A stretch of DNA of 59,374 bases from Clostridia bacterium (GTDB lineage Bacteria; Bacillota; Clostridia; Christensenellales; Aristaeellaceae), in assembly GCA_017937505.1 (NCBI GenBank), contig JAGBDL010000032.1:1-59374 (forward strand), read 5' to 3'. The position numbers were made by a program, and so were the translations under genes. Positions 10,675 through 19,400 of this stretch are shown here, piece after piece. The notes beneath the pieces were generated by a model. That model saw only the letters and a program-made list of their open reading frames with translations, was not told the origin of the DNA and searched no databases. Within the stretch, counting starts at the first letter, position 1. Each line of letters opens with the position of its first letter.

Positions 10675-10703
10675 TTTTCCAATCCTTTCCTTTGTGGTAT
10701 AAT
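10675..10703 (+). promoter_or_regulatory. promoter of the hydrogenase maturation operon
   Basis: A perfect TATAAT (10698-10703) has a weak -35 box TTTTCC (10675-10680) at 17-bp spacing. It lies 31 bases after the sugar transferase stop and upstream of the terminator-like hairpin, so a transcript starting near base 10,710 must pass that hairpin before the first gene. Confidence 0.6.
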
Positions 10704-10756
10704 ATCCCTGTCCTGACACAAAGACAGCCTCTGCGTGAAAGGTGCGGATCAAAATT

Positions 10757-10812
10757 GGCAGACGGGAATGCCGTGTTTTTTGCCGTGCCTTGCAATGAGG
10801 CACGGCATTTTT
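10757..10812 (+). promoter_or_regulatory. leader with intrinsic terminator and competing (anti-terminator-like) pairing
   Basis: A terminator stem forms from 10781-10789 and 10799-10807 (9 bp, 9-base loop), followed by five Ts (10808-10812). The segment 10767-10775 repeats the core TGCCGTG of the left arm and can pair over 9 bp with 10801-10809, excluding the terminator. A third local option pairs 10757-10760 (GGCA) with 10769-10772 (TGCC). The start codon of the first hyd-operon gene is 21 bases after the T-run. This geometry suggests transcription attenuation. No known riboswitch class was recognised. It could instead be only a terminator for the upstream gene. Confidence 0.5.
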
Positions 10813-10832
10813 ACGTTCAAGGAGGAATTTGT

Positions 10833-11090
10833 ATGGACAGCCGTGTGGCCGTCATGAGCATCATCATCGACAACCTAAATGCCGTGGAGCAGGTGAACGC
10901 CGTGCTGCACGAGTATGGCGAGTACATCATCGGGCGGATGGGCATTCCGTACCGGCAGAGAAAAATCAGCATCATCTCCATCGCGCTGGACGCGCCGCAG
11001 GACACGATCTCCGCGCTCTCGGGGCGGATTGGCAAGATGGAGGGCGTGAGCGTGAAGACCTCGTTCTCCAGCGTGATCTTCCATGACTGA
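10833..11090 (+). CDS. TM1266-family putative regulator of the iron-only hydrogenase system
   Basis: The 85-residue protein begins MDSRVAVMSIIIDN and contains the pattern YIIGRMGIPYR...ISIISIALDAP, then ALSGRIGKMEGVSVKT, which fits the small ferredoxin-like (ACT/NikR-C-like) TM1266 family found next to hydE/hydG/hydF. Its regulatory role is inferred from this conserved context in anaerobes, and its ligand is unknown. The ATG follows a strong AAGGAGGAATTTGT. Its end overlaps hydE by 8 bases. It is the first gene after the candidate attenuator leader. Confidence 0.88.
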   Translation: MDSRVAVMSIIIDNLNAVEQVNAVLHEYGEYIIGRMGIPYRQRKISIISIALDAPQDTISALSGRIGKMEGVSVKTSFSSVIFHD

Positions 11091-12150
11091 GGCAATCCGG
11101 GCCTTGATCAGCAGGCTCTGCGAAAGCCGCTCGCTGAGCCTTGAGGAATACGCGCAGCTGATCGACGGGCGGGATGCGGAAGCGGCGGCGCTGCTGGCCG
11201 CCCGCGCGGACGCGGCGCGGCGGCAGGTCTACGGCAATCGCGTGTTCATCCGCGGGCTGATCGAGATCAGCAACATCTGCAAAAACGACTGCCTGTACTG
11301 CGGCATCCGCCGCAGCAACGCGGGCTGCGCGCGCTACCGGCTTGAGAAGGACGACATTTTGTCCTGCTGCGAGCAGGGCTATGCGCTGGGCTTTCGCACG
11401 TTCGTGATGCAGGGCGGCGAGGACGGGTACTTCACCGACGAGCGGATGGCGGACATCGTGCGCGCGATCAAGGCGCGCTATCCGGACTGCGCGGTGACGC
11501 TGTCCCTGGGCGAGCGGGGCTATGAGAGCTTTGCGCGGCTGCGCGAGGCGGGCGCGGACCGCTACCTGCTGCGCCACGAGACGGCCAGCCCCGCGCACTA
11601 CGCCAGGCTTCACCCGAAGGAGATGTCGTTTGAGCGGCGCATGCGCTGCCTGCAGGATCTCAAGCGGCTGGGCTATCAGGTGGGCTGCGGGTTCATGGTC
11701 GGCTCGCCGTATCAGACGACGCGCGACCTGGCGGCGGACCTCCGGTTCATCGAGGAATTCTCGCCGCAGATGGTGGGCATCGGGCCGTTCATCCCGCACG
11801 CGGCGACGCCGTTCGCGGGCCGGTCGGCCGGCTCGGCGGAGTTGACGTGCTATCTGTTGTCCATCCTCCGGCTGATGCACCCCGCCGTGCTGCTCCCGGC
11901 GACGACGGCGCTGGGCACCATCGATTCCGCGGGCCGCGAGAGGGGCATCCTCGCCGGGGCAAACGTCGTAATGCCCAACCTGTCGCCCGCAGCGGTGCGC
12001 AAAAAGTACGCGCTGTATGACAACAAGCTTTCCGACGGGGACGAATCCGCGCAGGGCGTGGAGAGCCTCCGGCGGAGAATGGCCGCGATCGGCTACGAGA
12101 TCGTGACGGATCGCGGCGATCATCCCGACACACCATCCACCATCATCTGA
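11083..12150 (+). CDS. hydE: [FeFe] hydrogenase H-cluster maturase HydE (radical SAM)
   Basis: The 355-residue radical SAM enzyme has the cluster motif C66-x3-C70-x2-C73 (CKNDCLYC) after GLIEISNIC, and the HydE-type segments MQGGEDGYF, LRHETASP and GIGPFIPH...TPF. HydE builds part of the dithiomethylamine-bridged diiron subcluster, processing the HydG-derived iron complex on the way to HydF. The second C-terminal cluster ligands found in some HydE are not evident here. The ATG lies inside the end of the TM1266-type gene, so translation is probably coupled. BioB-like sequence in the same fold is the main alternative, but the neighbours decide for HydE. Confidence 0.93.
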   Translation: MTEAIRALISRLCESRSLSLEEYAQLIDGRDAEAAALLAARADAARRQVYGNRVFIRGLIEISNICKNDCLYCGIRRSNAGCARYRLEKDDILSCCEQGYALGFRTFVMQGGEDGYFTDERMADIVRAIKARYPDCAVTLSLGERGYESFARLREAGADRYLLRHETASPAHYARLHPKEMSFERRMRCLQDLKRLGYQVGCGFMVGSPYQTTRDLAADLRFIEEFSPQMVGIGPFIPHAATPFAGRSAGSAELTCYLLSILRLMHPAVLLPATTALGTIDSAGRERGILAGANVVMPNLSPAAVRKKYALYDNKLSDGDESAQGVESLRRRMAAIGYEIVTDRGDHPDTPSTII

Positions 12151-12190
12151 AGGGGAAGACAGTCTGACCCGAAGAAAGGAAGAGACGATT

Positions 12191-13639
12191 ATGGCAAGCT
12201 ACAATCCCAAGTCCCTGCATGCGGAGGAATTCATTCACGACGGCGAGATCCGCGAGACGCTGGCCTATGCCGAGGCGAACAAGAACAATGTGGAGCTGAT
12301 CGACGCGATCCTCGAAAAGGCGCGCCCGAGGAAGACGGCCACAGGCTGCACCTGCGCGGGCCTGACGCACCGGGAGGCGAGCGTACTGCTCGCCTGCGAG
12401 ATCCCGGAGAAGGTGCAGAAGATCTATGAGATCGCGGGCGAGATCAAGCAGGCGTTCTACGGCAACCGCATCGTCATCTTCGCGCCGCTGTACCTGTCCA
12501 ACTACTGCGTGAACGGCTGCGTGTACTGCCCGTATCACATGAAGAACAAGACCATTCCGCGCCGCAAGCTGACGCAGGAGGAGGTCAGGCAGGAGGTCAT
12601 CGCGCTGCAGGACATGGGCCACAAGCGCCTGGCGATCGAGGCGGGCGAGGACCCCAAGAACAACCCGATCGAGTACATCCTCGAGTGCATCAAGACGATC
12701 TATTCCGTGAACCACAAGAACGGCGCCATCCGCCGCGTGAACGTGAACATCGCCGCGACGACGGTGGAGAACTACCGCAGGCTCAAGGACGCGGGCATCG
12801 GCACGTATATCCTCTTCCAGGAGACGTATCACAAGGAGAGCTATCTGCAGCTGCATCCCACCGGCCCCAAGCACGACTACGACTACCACACCGAGGCGAT
12901 GGACCGCGCCATGGAGGGCGGCATCGACGACGTGGGCCTGGGCGTGCTGTTCGGCCTGGAAAGGTACAAGTACGAGTTCGCGGGCCTCATCATGCACGCA
13001 GAGCACCTGGAGGCCGTGCACGGCGTGGGCCCGCACACCATCAGCGTGCCGCGGCTCAAGCGCGCGTCGGACATCGATCCGGATCAGTTTGACAACGGCA
13101 TCTCCGACGAGATCTTTGAAAAGATCACCGCCTGCATCCGCCTGGCGGTGCCGTACACCGGCATCATCGTCTCCACCCGCGAGAGCGAGGCGGTGCGCGG
13201 CAGGCTGCTTCACCTGGGCGTGTCCCAGGTCAGCGGCGCGTCCCGCACGAGCGTGGGCGGCTACACGGAAACGGAACGCCCGCACGACACGGAGCAGTTC
13301 GACGTGTCTGACCAGCGGTCGCTGGACGAGGTGGTGCGCTGGCTGATGGAGAACGGCCATGTGCCGTCCTTCTGCACGGCGTGCTACCGCGAGGGCCGCA
13401 CGGGCGACCGGTTCATGAGCCTGTGCAAGAGCGGCCAGATTCTCAACTGCTGCCACCCCAACGCGCTGATGACGCTGACCGAGTTTTTGACGGACTACGC
13501 CAGCGAGGAGACGAAGAAGGTCGGCTTTGAGATGATTGAGCGGGAGCTGGCGCGCATCCCTAAGGACAAGGTGCGCGCGATCGCCCGGGAGAACATCGAG
13601 GCGATCCGCAGCTCCAACCGGCGCGACTTCAGATTCTGA
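12191..13639 (+). CDS. hydG: [FeFe] hydrogenase H-cluster maturase HydG (tyrosine lyase)
   Basis: The 482-residue radical SAM enzyme cleaves tyrosine to give the CO and CN ligands of the H-cluster. The SAM cluster motif is C106-x3-C110-x2-C113 (CVNGCVYC). The C-terminal auxiliary cluster motif C-x2-C-x22-C is intact at C395/C398/C421 (FCTACYREGRTGDRF...NCC), which separates HydG from ThiH. Other HydG features are AIEAGEDP, RRVNVNIAAT and SASRTS-like SGASRTSVGGY. It starts 40 bases after hydE behind GAAAGGAAGAGACG. It belongs to the same maturation operon. Confidence 0.95.
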   Translation: MASYNPKSLHAEEFIHDGEIRETLAYAEANKNNVELIDAILEKARPRKTATGCTCAGLTHREASVLLACEIPEKVQKIYEIAGEIKQAFYGNRIVIFAPLYLSNYCVNGCVYCPYHMKNKTIPRRKLTQEEVRQEVIALQDMGHKRLAIEAGEDPKNNPIEYILECIKTIYSVNHKNGAIRRVNVNIAATTVENYRRLKDAGIGTYILFQETYHKESYLQLHPTGPKHDYDYHTEAMDRAMEGGIDDVGLGVLFGLERYKYEFAGLIMHAEHLEAVHGVGPHTISVPRLKRASDIDPDQFDNGISDEIFEKITACIRLAVPYTGIIVSTRESEAVRGRLLHLGVSQVSGASRTSVGGYTETERPHDTEQFDVSDQRSLDEVVRWLMENGHVPSFCTACYREGRTGDRFMSLCKSGQILNCCHPNALMTLTEFLTDYASEETKKVGFEMIERELARIPKDKVRAIARENIEAIRSSNRRDFRF

Positions 13640-13651
13640 GGAGGGATATGC

Positions 13652-14863
13652 ATGAGCCTGACCAACGTACCATCCTCTGAACGCCTGCACATCGGCTTTT
13701 TCGGCATGCGCAACGCGGGAAAATCGAGCCTCGTCAACGCGGTGACCGGACAGGCGCTGTCGCTCGTCTCCGACGTGAAGGGCACGACGACCGATCCGGT
13801 CAAGAAGGCGATGGAGCTGCTGCCGCTGGGGCCGGTGGTCATCATCGACACGCCGGGCCTGGACGACGAGGGGCAGCTGGGCGAGATGCGCGCCGCCCGG
13901 GCGCGGCAGACGCTGGAGACGGTCAATATCGCCGTGCTCGTCGTGGACGGCGAACAGGGCATGCGCGGGGAGGACCGCGCGCTGCTGGCGCTCGTCAAGG
14001 CGCGGAAGCTGCCGCACATCGTCTGCCACAGCAAGTGCGATCTTCTCAGCACGCGCGCGCCGCTTGCTGAAAACGAGCTGTACGTCAGCGCGGCGACGGG
14101 CGAGGGCGTGCATGCGCTCAAGGAGAGCCTTGGCCGCCTGACGGGCTCCATGCAGAAGGAGCGGCTAATCGTCGCGGATCTGCTTTCGCCCGGCGACCTG
14201 GCGCTGCTGGTCGTGCCGGTGGACGAGGCCGCGCCCAAGGGCAGGCTGATCCTGCCCCAGCAGCAGACGCTGCGCGAGCTGCTCGACCACCACATGACGG
14301 CCGTCGTCTGCCAGGATACAGAGGTCGGGGCGACGCTTTCCCTGCTGGCGGTGAAGCCGAAGCTGGTCATCACCGATTCGCAGGCGTTCGGCCGGGTGTC
14401 CGCCGACGTGCCGGAGGACATCCCGCTCACGTCGTTCTCCATCCTCATGGCCCGCTACAAGGGCAGCCTGGAGACGCAGCTGCGCGGGGCGGCGGCGCTC
14501 GCACGGCTTCGCGACGGCGAGAAGGTGCTCATCGCCGAGGGCTGCACGCATCACCGCCAGTGCAACGACATCGGCAGCGTGAAGCTCCCGCGATGGATCG
14601 AAGGGTACACGGGCAAGAAGCTGACCTTTGCGTTCTGCTCGGGCGGCGAGTTCCCGGAGGATCTGAGCGCGTTCGCGCTCGTCGTGCACTGCGGCGGCTG
14701 CATGCTCACCGAGCAGGCGATGAAGCTGCGCGTGGGGCGCGCGAGGGACGCGTGCGTGCCCGTGGTCAACTACGGCGTGGCCATCGCGTTGATGCACGGC
14801 GTGCTGGAGCGCAGCATCGCCATGCTGCCGGGCGCGGCGCAGATGCTGAACGGAGAGGCATAA
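13652..14863 (+). CDS. hydF: [FeFe] hydrogenase H-cluster maturation GTPase HydF
   Basis: The 403-residue scaffold/carrier GTPase receives the diiron subcluster from HydE/HydG and loads it into apo-HydA. The N-terminal GTPase domain has G1 GMRNAGKSS, G2 GTTTDPV, G3 DTPGLDD and an SKCD G4 motif. A middle dimerisation domain follows, and the C-terminal [4Fe-4S] ligands are visible as C298-x-H300 and H346-C347-G-G-C350. It starts 12 bases after hydG behind GAGGAGGG. No hydrogenase structural gene occurs in the window, so its target is elsewhere. No terminator is evident after it; the next gene has its own promoter. Confidence 0.95.
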   Translation: MSLTNVPSSERLHIGFFGMRNAGKSSLVNAVTGQALSLVSDVKGTTTDPVKKAMELLPLGPVVIIDTPGLDDEGQLGEMRAARARQTLETVNIAVLVVDGEQGMRGEDRALLALVKARKLPHIVCHSKCDLLSTRAPLAENELYVSAATGEGVHALKESLGRLTGSMQKERLIVADLLSPGDLALLVVPVDEAAPKGRLILPQQQTLRELLDHHMTAVVCQDTEVGATLSLLAVKPKLVITDSQAFGRVSADVPEDIPLTSFSILMARYKGSLETQLRGAAALARLRDGEKVLIAEGCTHHRQCNDIGSVKLPRWIEGYTGKKLTFAFCSGGEFPEDLSAFALVVHCGGCMLTEQAMKLRVGRARDACVPVVNYGVAIALMHGVLERSIAMLPGAAQMLNGEA

Positions 14864-14872
14864 GGATGGCGC

Positions 14873-14901
14873 TTGACGGCGGAGACGAAACGTGATACGC
14901 T
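14873..14901 (+). promoter_or_regulatory. promoter of the HPr-kinase-like gene
   Basis: TTGACG (14873-14878), a 17-bp spacer and TACGCT (14896-14901) lie about 40 bases upstream of the GTG start. The -35 box closely resembles that of the ABC exporter at 54.5 kb, including the preceding GCGC. Confidence 0.5.
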
Positions 14902-14939
14902 AATCCCGTGATGTACAGCAACAGGGGGAGGCGCGTGCC

Positions 14940-15791
14940 GTGGACAGGACGTTTGTGATCGGGGATTTCTGCTTCCGGCTGGTCTGCCCGGACAGTGTTG
15001 CGCCGCCAGAGAACTTCATGCTGTTCGCCCGGGAAAACGGCGAGCCCTCCTATACCTTCACGCTGGCGCTGACGGACAGCTTTCCGCAGCCGCGCGGCAC
15101 GATGCTGGCCAGACGGCCCGACCTGGCGGTGTTTGAGCAGGACGGGCTGGAAATGCGCTACATCGGCGTGACGGGCACGCCGGGGTTTTACGCCTGCTAT
15201 CGCGAGGAGGACGCGCACAGCGCGACGATCCTTCTGGCAAGCGCGGCGGCCGGCGCGATGTGGGTGGATCCCATGTTTCTGGCGATGTTCGCCATGGAGC
15301 GGCACATGATGCGGCGGGACGCGCTGGTGCTGCACTGCGCCTACATGCAGCGGGAGGGGAAGGCGATCCTCTTCTCCGCGCCCAGCGGCACGGGCAAGAC
15401 CACGCAGGCGACGCTCTGGGAGAAGCGCCGCGGCACGCGCGTCGTCAACGGCGACAAGTCTCTGCTGCGCTGTGCGGACGGCGTGTGGACGGCGAACGGC
15501 TGGCCGGTCTGCGGCTCCTCGCAGGTGTGCCATGACGAAAGCATGCCCATCCGCGCCATCGTGATGCTCAGCCAGGGCAAGGAGAATGTCATCGAGAAGC
15601 TCGCGCCGTTCGCGGCGTTCTCGCAGATATACAGCCAGATCACCATCAACTTCTGGAACCGGGACGCGCAGCAGCGCGCGATGGATCTGATCGAGCAGCT
15701 GGTCACGCAGGTGCCGGTCTATCATCTGCGCTGCACGATCTCCGAGGAAGCGGTGGCGTGCCTGGAAGCCGAGCTCAGAAAGGCGGAGTGA
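14940..15791 (+). CDS. HPr-kinase-like P-loop protein (HprK-related serine kinase fold)
   Basis: The 283-residue protein has a central P-loop APSGTGKTT (Lys at about 153), preceded by a segment resembling the HPrK C-terminal domain (ALVLHCAYMQREGKAILFS) and followed by VVNGDKSLL, which fits the aspartate-containing second motif. Such HprK-like proteins without the HPr-binding N-domain occur in Firmicute clusters with PqqD-like, nucleotidyltransferase and S24/S26 proteins, including some lasso-peptide loci where they phosphorylate the precursor. A GTG start is chosen because GGGGGAGG stands eight bases upstream and no in-frame ATG fits better. The substrate is unknown. It is followed after 9 bases by an S26-type peptidase gene, so the two form one operon. 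Confidence 0.72.
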   Translation: MDRTFVIGDFCFRLVCPDSVAPPENFMLFARENGEPSYTFTLALTDSFPQPRGTMLARRPDLAVFEQDGLEMRYIGVTGTPGFYACYREEDAHSATILLASAAAGAMWVDPMFLAMFAMERHMMRRDALVLHCAYMQREGKAILFSAPSGTGKTTQATLWEKRRGTRVVNGDKSLLRCADGVWTANGWPVCGSSQVCHDESMPIRAIVMLSQGKENVIEKLAPFAAFSQIYSQITINFWNRDAQQRAMDLIEQLVTQVPVYHLRCTISEEAVACLEAELRKAE

Positions 15792-15800
15792 AGCAGCGTC

Positions 15801-16262
15801 ATGGAACAGCAGAGGGTCGCCGCGCGGCTGGTGGACACGGCGGAGTATGTCGGCGTGCTGCGCGGTCTGGTGGAGGAGGGGCACGAGGTCAGCATGCTGG
15901 TCTCGGGCAGCAGCATGAGCCCGTTCCTCATTCACCTGCGCGACACGATCTATTTCAAAAAGCCGGACCGTCCGCTGCGGGCGGGCGATATCGTGTTTTA
16001 CCAGCGGGACAGCGGGCAGTACGTCATGCACCGCATCCTGCGCGCGCGGGGGGATGTGTACGATATCATCGGAGACGCGCAGACCGAGGTGGAGCGGGGC
16101 GTGCGGCGCGACCAGATCTTCGCGATCATCACGCGCGTCAAGCGCAAGGGAAAGCTCATCGGGCCGGGCGACTTCTGGTGGACGTTCTTTGCGCGCGTGT
16201 GGACGAAGCTCATTCCGCTGCGGCCGCTGATTGCCTGGGCATATGCGCGCCTCATCCGGTAA
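15801..16262 (+). CDS. S24/S26-family signal-peptidase-like protease
   Basis: The 153-residue protein has the box GSSMSPFL (nucleophile Ser at about 38), then DTIYFKKPD...GDIVFYQ and VMHRIL (His at about 77). A His in place of the usual general-base Lys is typical of the SipW/ER-type signal peptidases. Bacterial signal peptidases usually have an N-terminal membrane helix, but none precedes the Ser box here; a short hydrophobic segment near the C-terminus (LIPLRPLIAWAYA) may associate with the membrane. It is paired with the HPr-kinase-like gene, suggesting a joint role in processing an unseen substrate. Whether it is an active protease is not certain. Confidence 0.75.
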   Translation: MEQQRVAARLVDTAEYVGVLRGLVEEGHEVSMLVSGSSMSPFLIHLRDTIYFKKPDRPLRAGDIVFYQRDSGQYVMHRILRARGDVYDIIGDAQTEVERGVRRDQIFAIITRVKRKGKLIGPGDFWWTFFARVWTKLIPLRPLIAWAYARLIR

Positions 16263-16269
16263 ATGTAAA

Positions 16270-16305
16270 CCCTTTTTGTCATATCATGACAGAAAGGGCT
16301 TTTTT
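16270..16305 (+). terminator. intrinsic terminator after the S26 peptidase gene
   Basis: A 13-bp stem (16270-16282 with 16286-16298, one G-T wobble) has a 3-base loop and is followed by C and six Ts (16300-16305). Confidence 0.9.
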
Positions 16306-16306
16306 G

Positions 16307-16335
16307 TTGAATCGGGGTTTTCGGTGTGATATAAT
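16307..16335 (+). promoter_or_regulatory. promoter of the giant repeat-protein operon
   Basis: TTGAAT (16307-16312), a 17-bp spacer and a perfect TATAAT (16330-16335) begin immediately after the terminator T-run. The start codon is about 97 bases downstream. Confidence 0.8.
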
Positions 16336-16432
16336 AAGATGAATTACCATAGGAAATATTGAATTGGTTTTTCTTAACAGAATCGTTACAGAAACACGAG
16401 GGCAACCTGCGCATTTTTTGAGGTGTACATCG

Positions 16433-19400
16433 ATGGATCTTCGGAACCTGACAAAGGCTTGTTTTTTGCGGCGGCTGGCGGGCATGAGCGCGCCGGTGCT
16501 GCTGTGCGCGGCGCTGGCCGCCGCAGCGGCGCCCGCGATGGCGGAAACGTCGACCAGCCTGGAAGTGGAACGCGTAAAGAACAGATACGGCCTGTACAGC
16601 AAGGAGACGTTCGTCGACCGGGACGGCAACCCCGTGATGGCGGACGACATGCTCTACTGCTACGCCGAGCACGAATACAGCAAGCTGCCGGCGCGCATCC
16701 GGACGACCTTCCACGACGTGAACGGCAACCACGTGAACACGGCCTACGGCTATGCGACCATCGAATACAAGTGGTCCGGCTTCGGCTGGTTCCTGGAGGA
16801 GCGCTACAAGGATCTGGACGGCAACCTGGTGATGTGTGAAAACGGCTATGCCGAGCAGAAGCGCACCTATCAGGGCGTGCACCTCAAATCGGTCAGCTAT
16901 TACGACACGGAGGGCAGGCTCTGCCGGCAGCGCGGCTACTGGGCGCAGATGGTGAACACCATCGACACGGAGACGGGCTACACCACCAAGGTGGAATACT
17001 TTGACGAGTACGGCAACTACGCCCTGTGCGAAGAAGGCTGGGCCTATGTGGAGCGCGAATACAAGCGCAAGCAGCTGGTCAAGGAGGTCTACTACGACAC
17101 CGAGGGTCATCCGGTGTATGTGGAGAGCGCGGGCTATGCGCGCTACGAGGTGAAGATGGACAGCCTCGACCGCATCACCGAGATCGCATACTTTGACGAG
17201 AGCGACGCGCTCATCAACATGAGCGAAGGCTATGCGCGCATGGTCAAGACCTACGACAGGAAGGACGAGCGCCCGGCTGCGCAGCCCATCAGCGAGGAAT
17301 ACTTCGACGCGAGCGAGCAGCGGGTCAACTGCAGCAAGGGCTATGCGCGCGTGGAGTACGACTATGACGCCAACGACCGCATGATCGAGACGCGCTACTA
17401 CGACATGAACGGCGATCCCGTCGCCTGCGCCGAGGGCTACTGGCGCTACAAGACGGCCTACACCATGCACGGCGAGCAGGGCTACGAACGCTATTACGGC
17501 ACGAACAACAAGCTGATGATGATGCCGGACAAGGGCTACGCGTCGGTGGAGTATATCTACGAAAACAAGAGCTATCTCACCAAGGAAATCTACTACGACG
17601 AGAACGGCGACGAGGTGATCGCCGCAAACGGCTACAGCCGCATCGAGTACACCTACGAGCTGGTGCCCAAGAAGTACAAGCGCTTCCTCAAGCTCAAGGA
17701 ATTCAAGGATCCGGACGGCAACGCGGTCTATGCCATCAAGGAGGGCTGCGCGCAGATCAGCTACGAGTACGACGATCTGGAGAACGTGATCCGCGAAAAC
17801 TACCTCGACGAGAACGGCGATCCGATGATCACCAGCAACGGCTACAGCTACAAGACCATGGACTACTCGGCGGAGAACCAGGTCATCAGCGAGCAGTACT
17901 TTGACACGGAGGACAACGGCGTCAGGAGCAACGACGGCTATCAGGAGGTGCGCCGCAGCTACGACGAGAACGGCTTTTCCGCGGGCGAGGCGTATTACGA
18001 CGAAAACGGCGATCCCGTGCGCAACAACGACGGCGTGTTCAGAACGGTGATCACCAACACGGCGCTGGGCGACGCGGTGAGCACGCAGAGCTACGACGTG
18101 GACGGCACGATGATCGTCAGCGGCGGCGGCGAGGCCTACACCGAGCGCGAATATGACGCGATGCGCAACGTGATCCGCGAGTGGTACTGCAACGTGAGCG
18201 GCGAGCGCATGACGCTGCCGGCCGGCTATGCGCAGATCCAGTACGAGTACGAGCGCGACGTGCTGGGCAAGACCACGACGGCGACGACCTGCGACATGGA
18301 CGGCAATCCCGTGATGTCCGCGGATGGCTACGCGGTGCGCGTGACGTATGAAAACCTCCAGGGCAAGATGCTCTCCGAGGCGTATTACGACCTGAACGGC
18401 AACGCGGTGCTGGGCAGCGGCGGCTATGCGTCCGCCAGCTATACCTACGACCAGCGCGGCAACATGCTCACTAGCACCTACTACGACGTGTACGGCGAGG
18501 TGCTGGAAATCTCCCGCGGCAACGCGGGCGTGCGCAACACCTACGACGTATACGGCAACGTCGTTTCCAGCACGCAGGTGGACCGCAACGGCGAGCCTGC
18601 CAAAACGGAGGATGGATACACAACCGTCACCTATGAGTACGATGTGTTCAGGCAGAACACCGGTATCCATTACCTGGACGGGGACGGCCAGCCATATGAG
18701 CTGAAGGACGGCTATGCCTCCATCCGCATGACCTACGACGGCAGGCGCCGCCTGACGCTGGTGGAATACCTGGATGCGGACGATCATCCGGTGGAGCTCA
18801 GGGACAAGGGCTACGCGGCGGTCGCGTCCGCCTATGACGAGCGTACCGGCGAGAAGCTGACGGACACGTTCCTGGGCGCGGACGGACAGACGACGGCGGT
18901 GAAGGAGGGCTACTCCGCCATCGCCTACGCGTACGATGCGCGCACCGGCGACAAGGTGAAGGAAAGCTTTCTTGATGCGGACGGCCGGAGCGTGCTGCAT
19001 GAGGATGGCTATGCGGCGGTCGCCTACGAGTATGACGATTACGGCGCGGTCAGCCGGATGACGTACCTGGGCCTGGACGGCGAGACCGTGATGTGCGACG
19101 ACGGCTACGCGGCGGTCGTGCGCGTCAACGGCGCGGGCGGCAAGGTGCTGCGCGAGACATACCTGAACGCGGACGGCGAGCCCATCGAGCTCAAGGACGG
19201 CTATGCCGCGGTCGAGCGCGACTACGACGCGATGGGCAATGTGATCCGCGAGCGCTACCTGGACGCGAACGGCGAGCGCACCCTGACCGGGGACGGCTAC
19301 AGCGAGAAGGCCTGCGAGTACGACGGGCAGAACCTCGTCGTGCGCGAGGCCTACTACGGCAAGGACGGCGAAGCCATCCGCTGCGCGGCGGGCTATGCGG

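Noticed and set aside
7789..10721. Long minus-strand frames under the MATE and sugar transferase genes
   Set aside because: They oppose well-supported membrane transporter and transferase genes and have no domain pattern.
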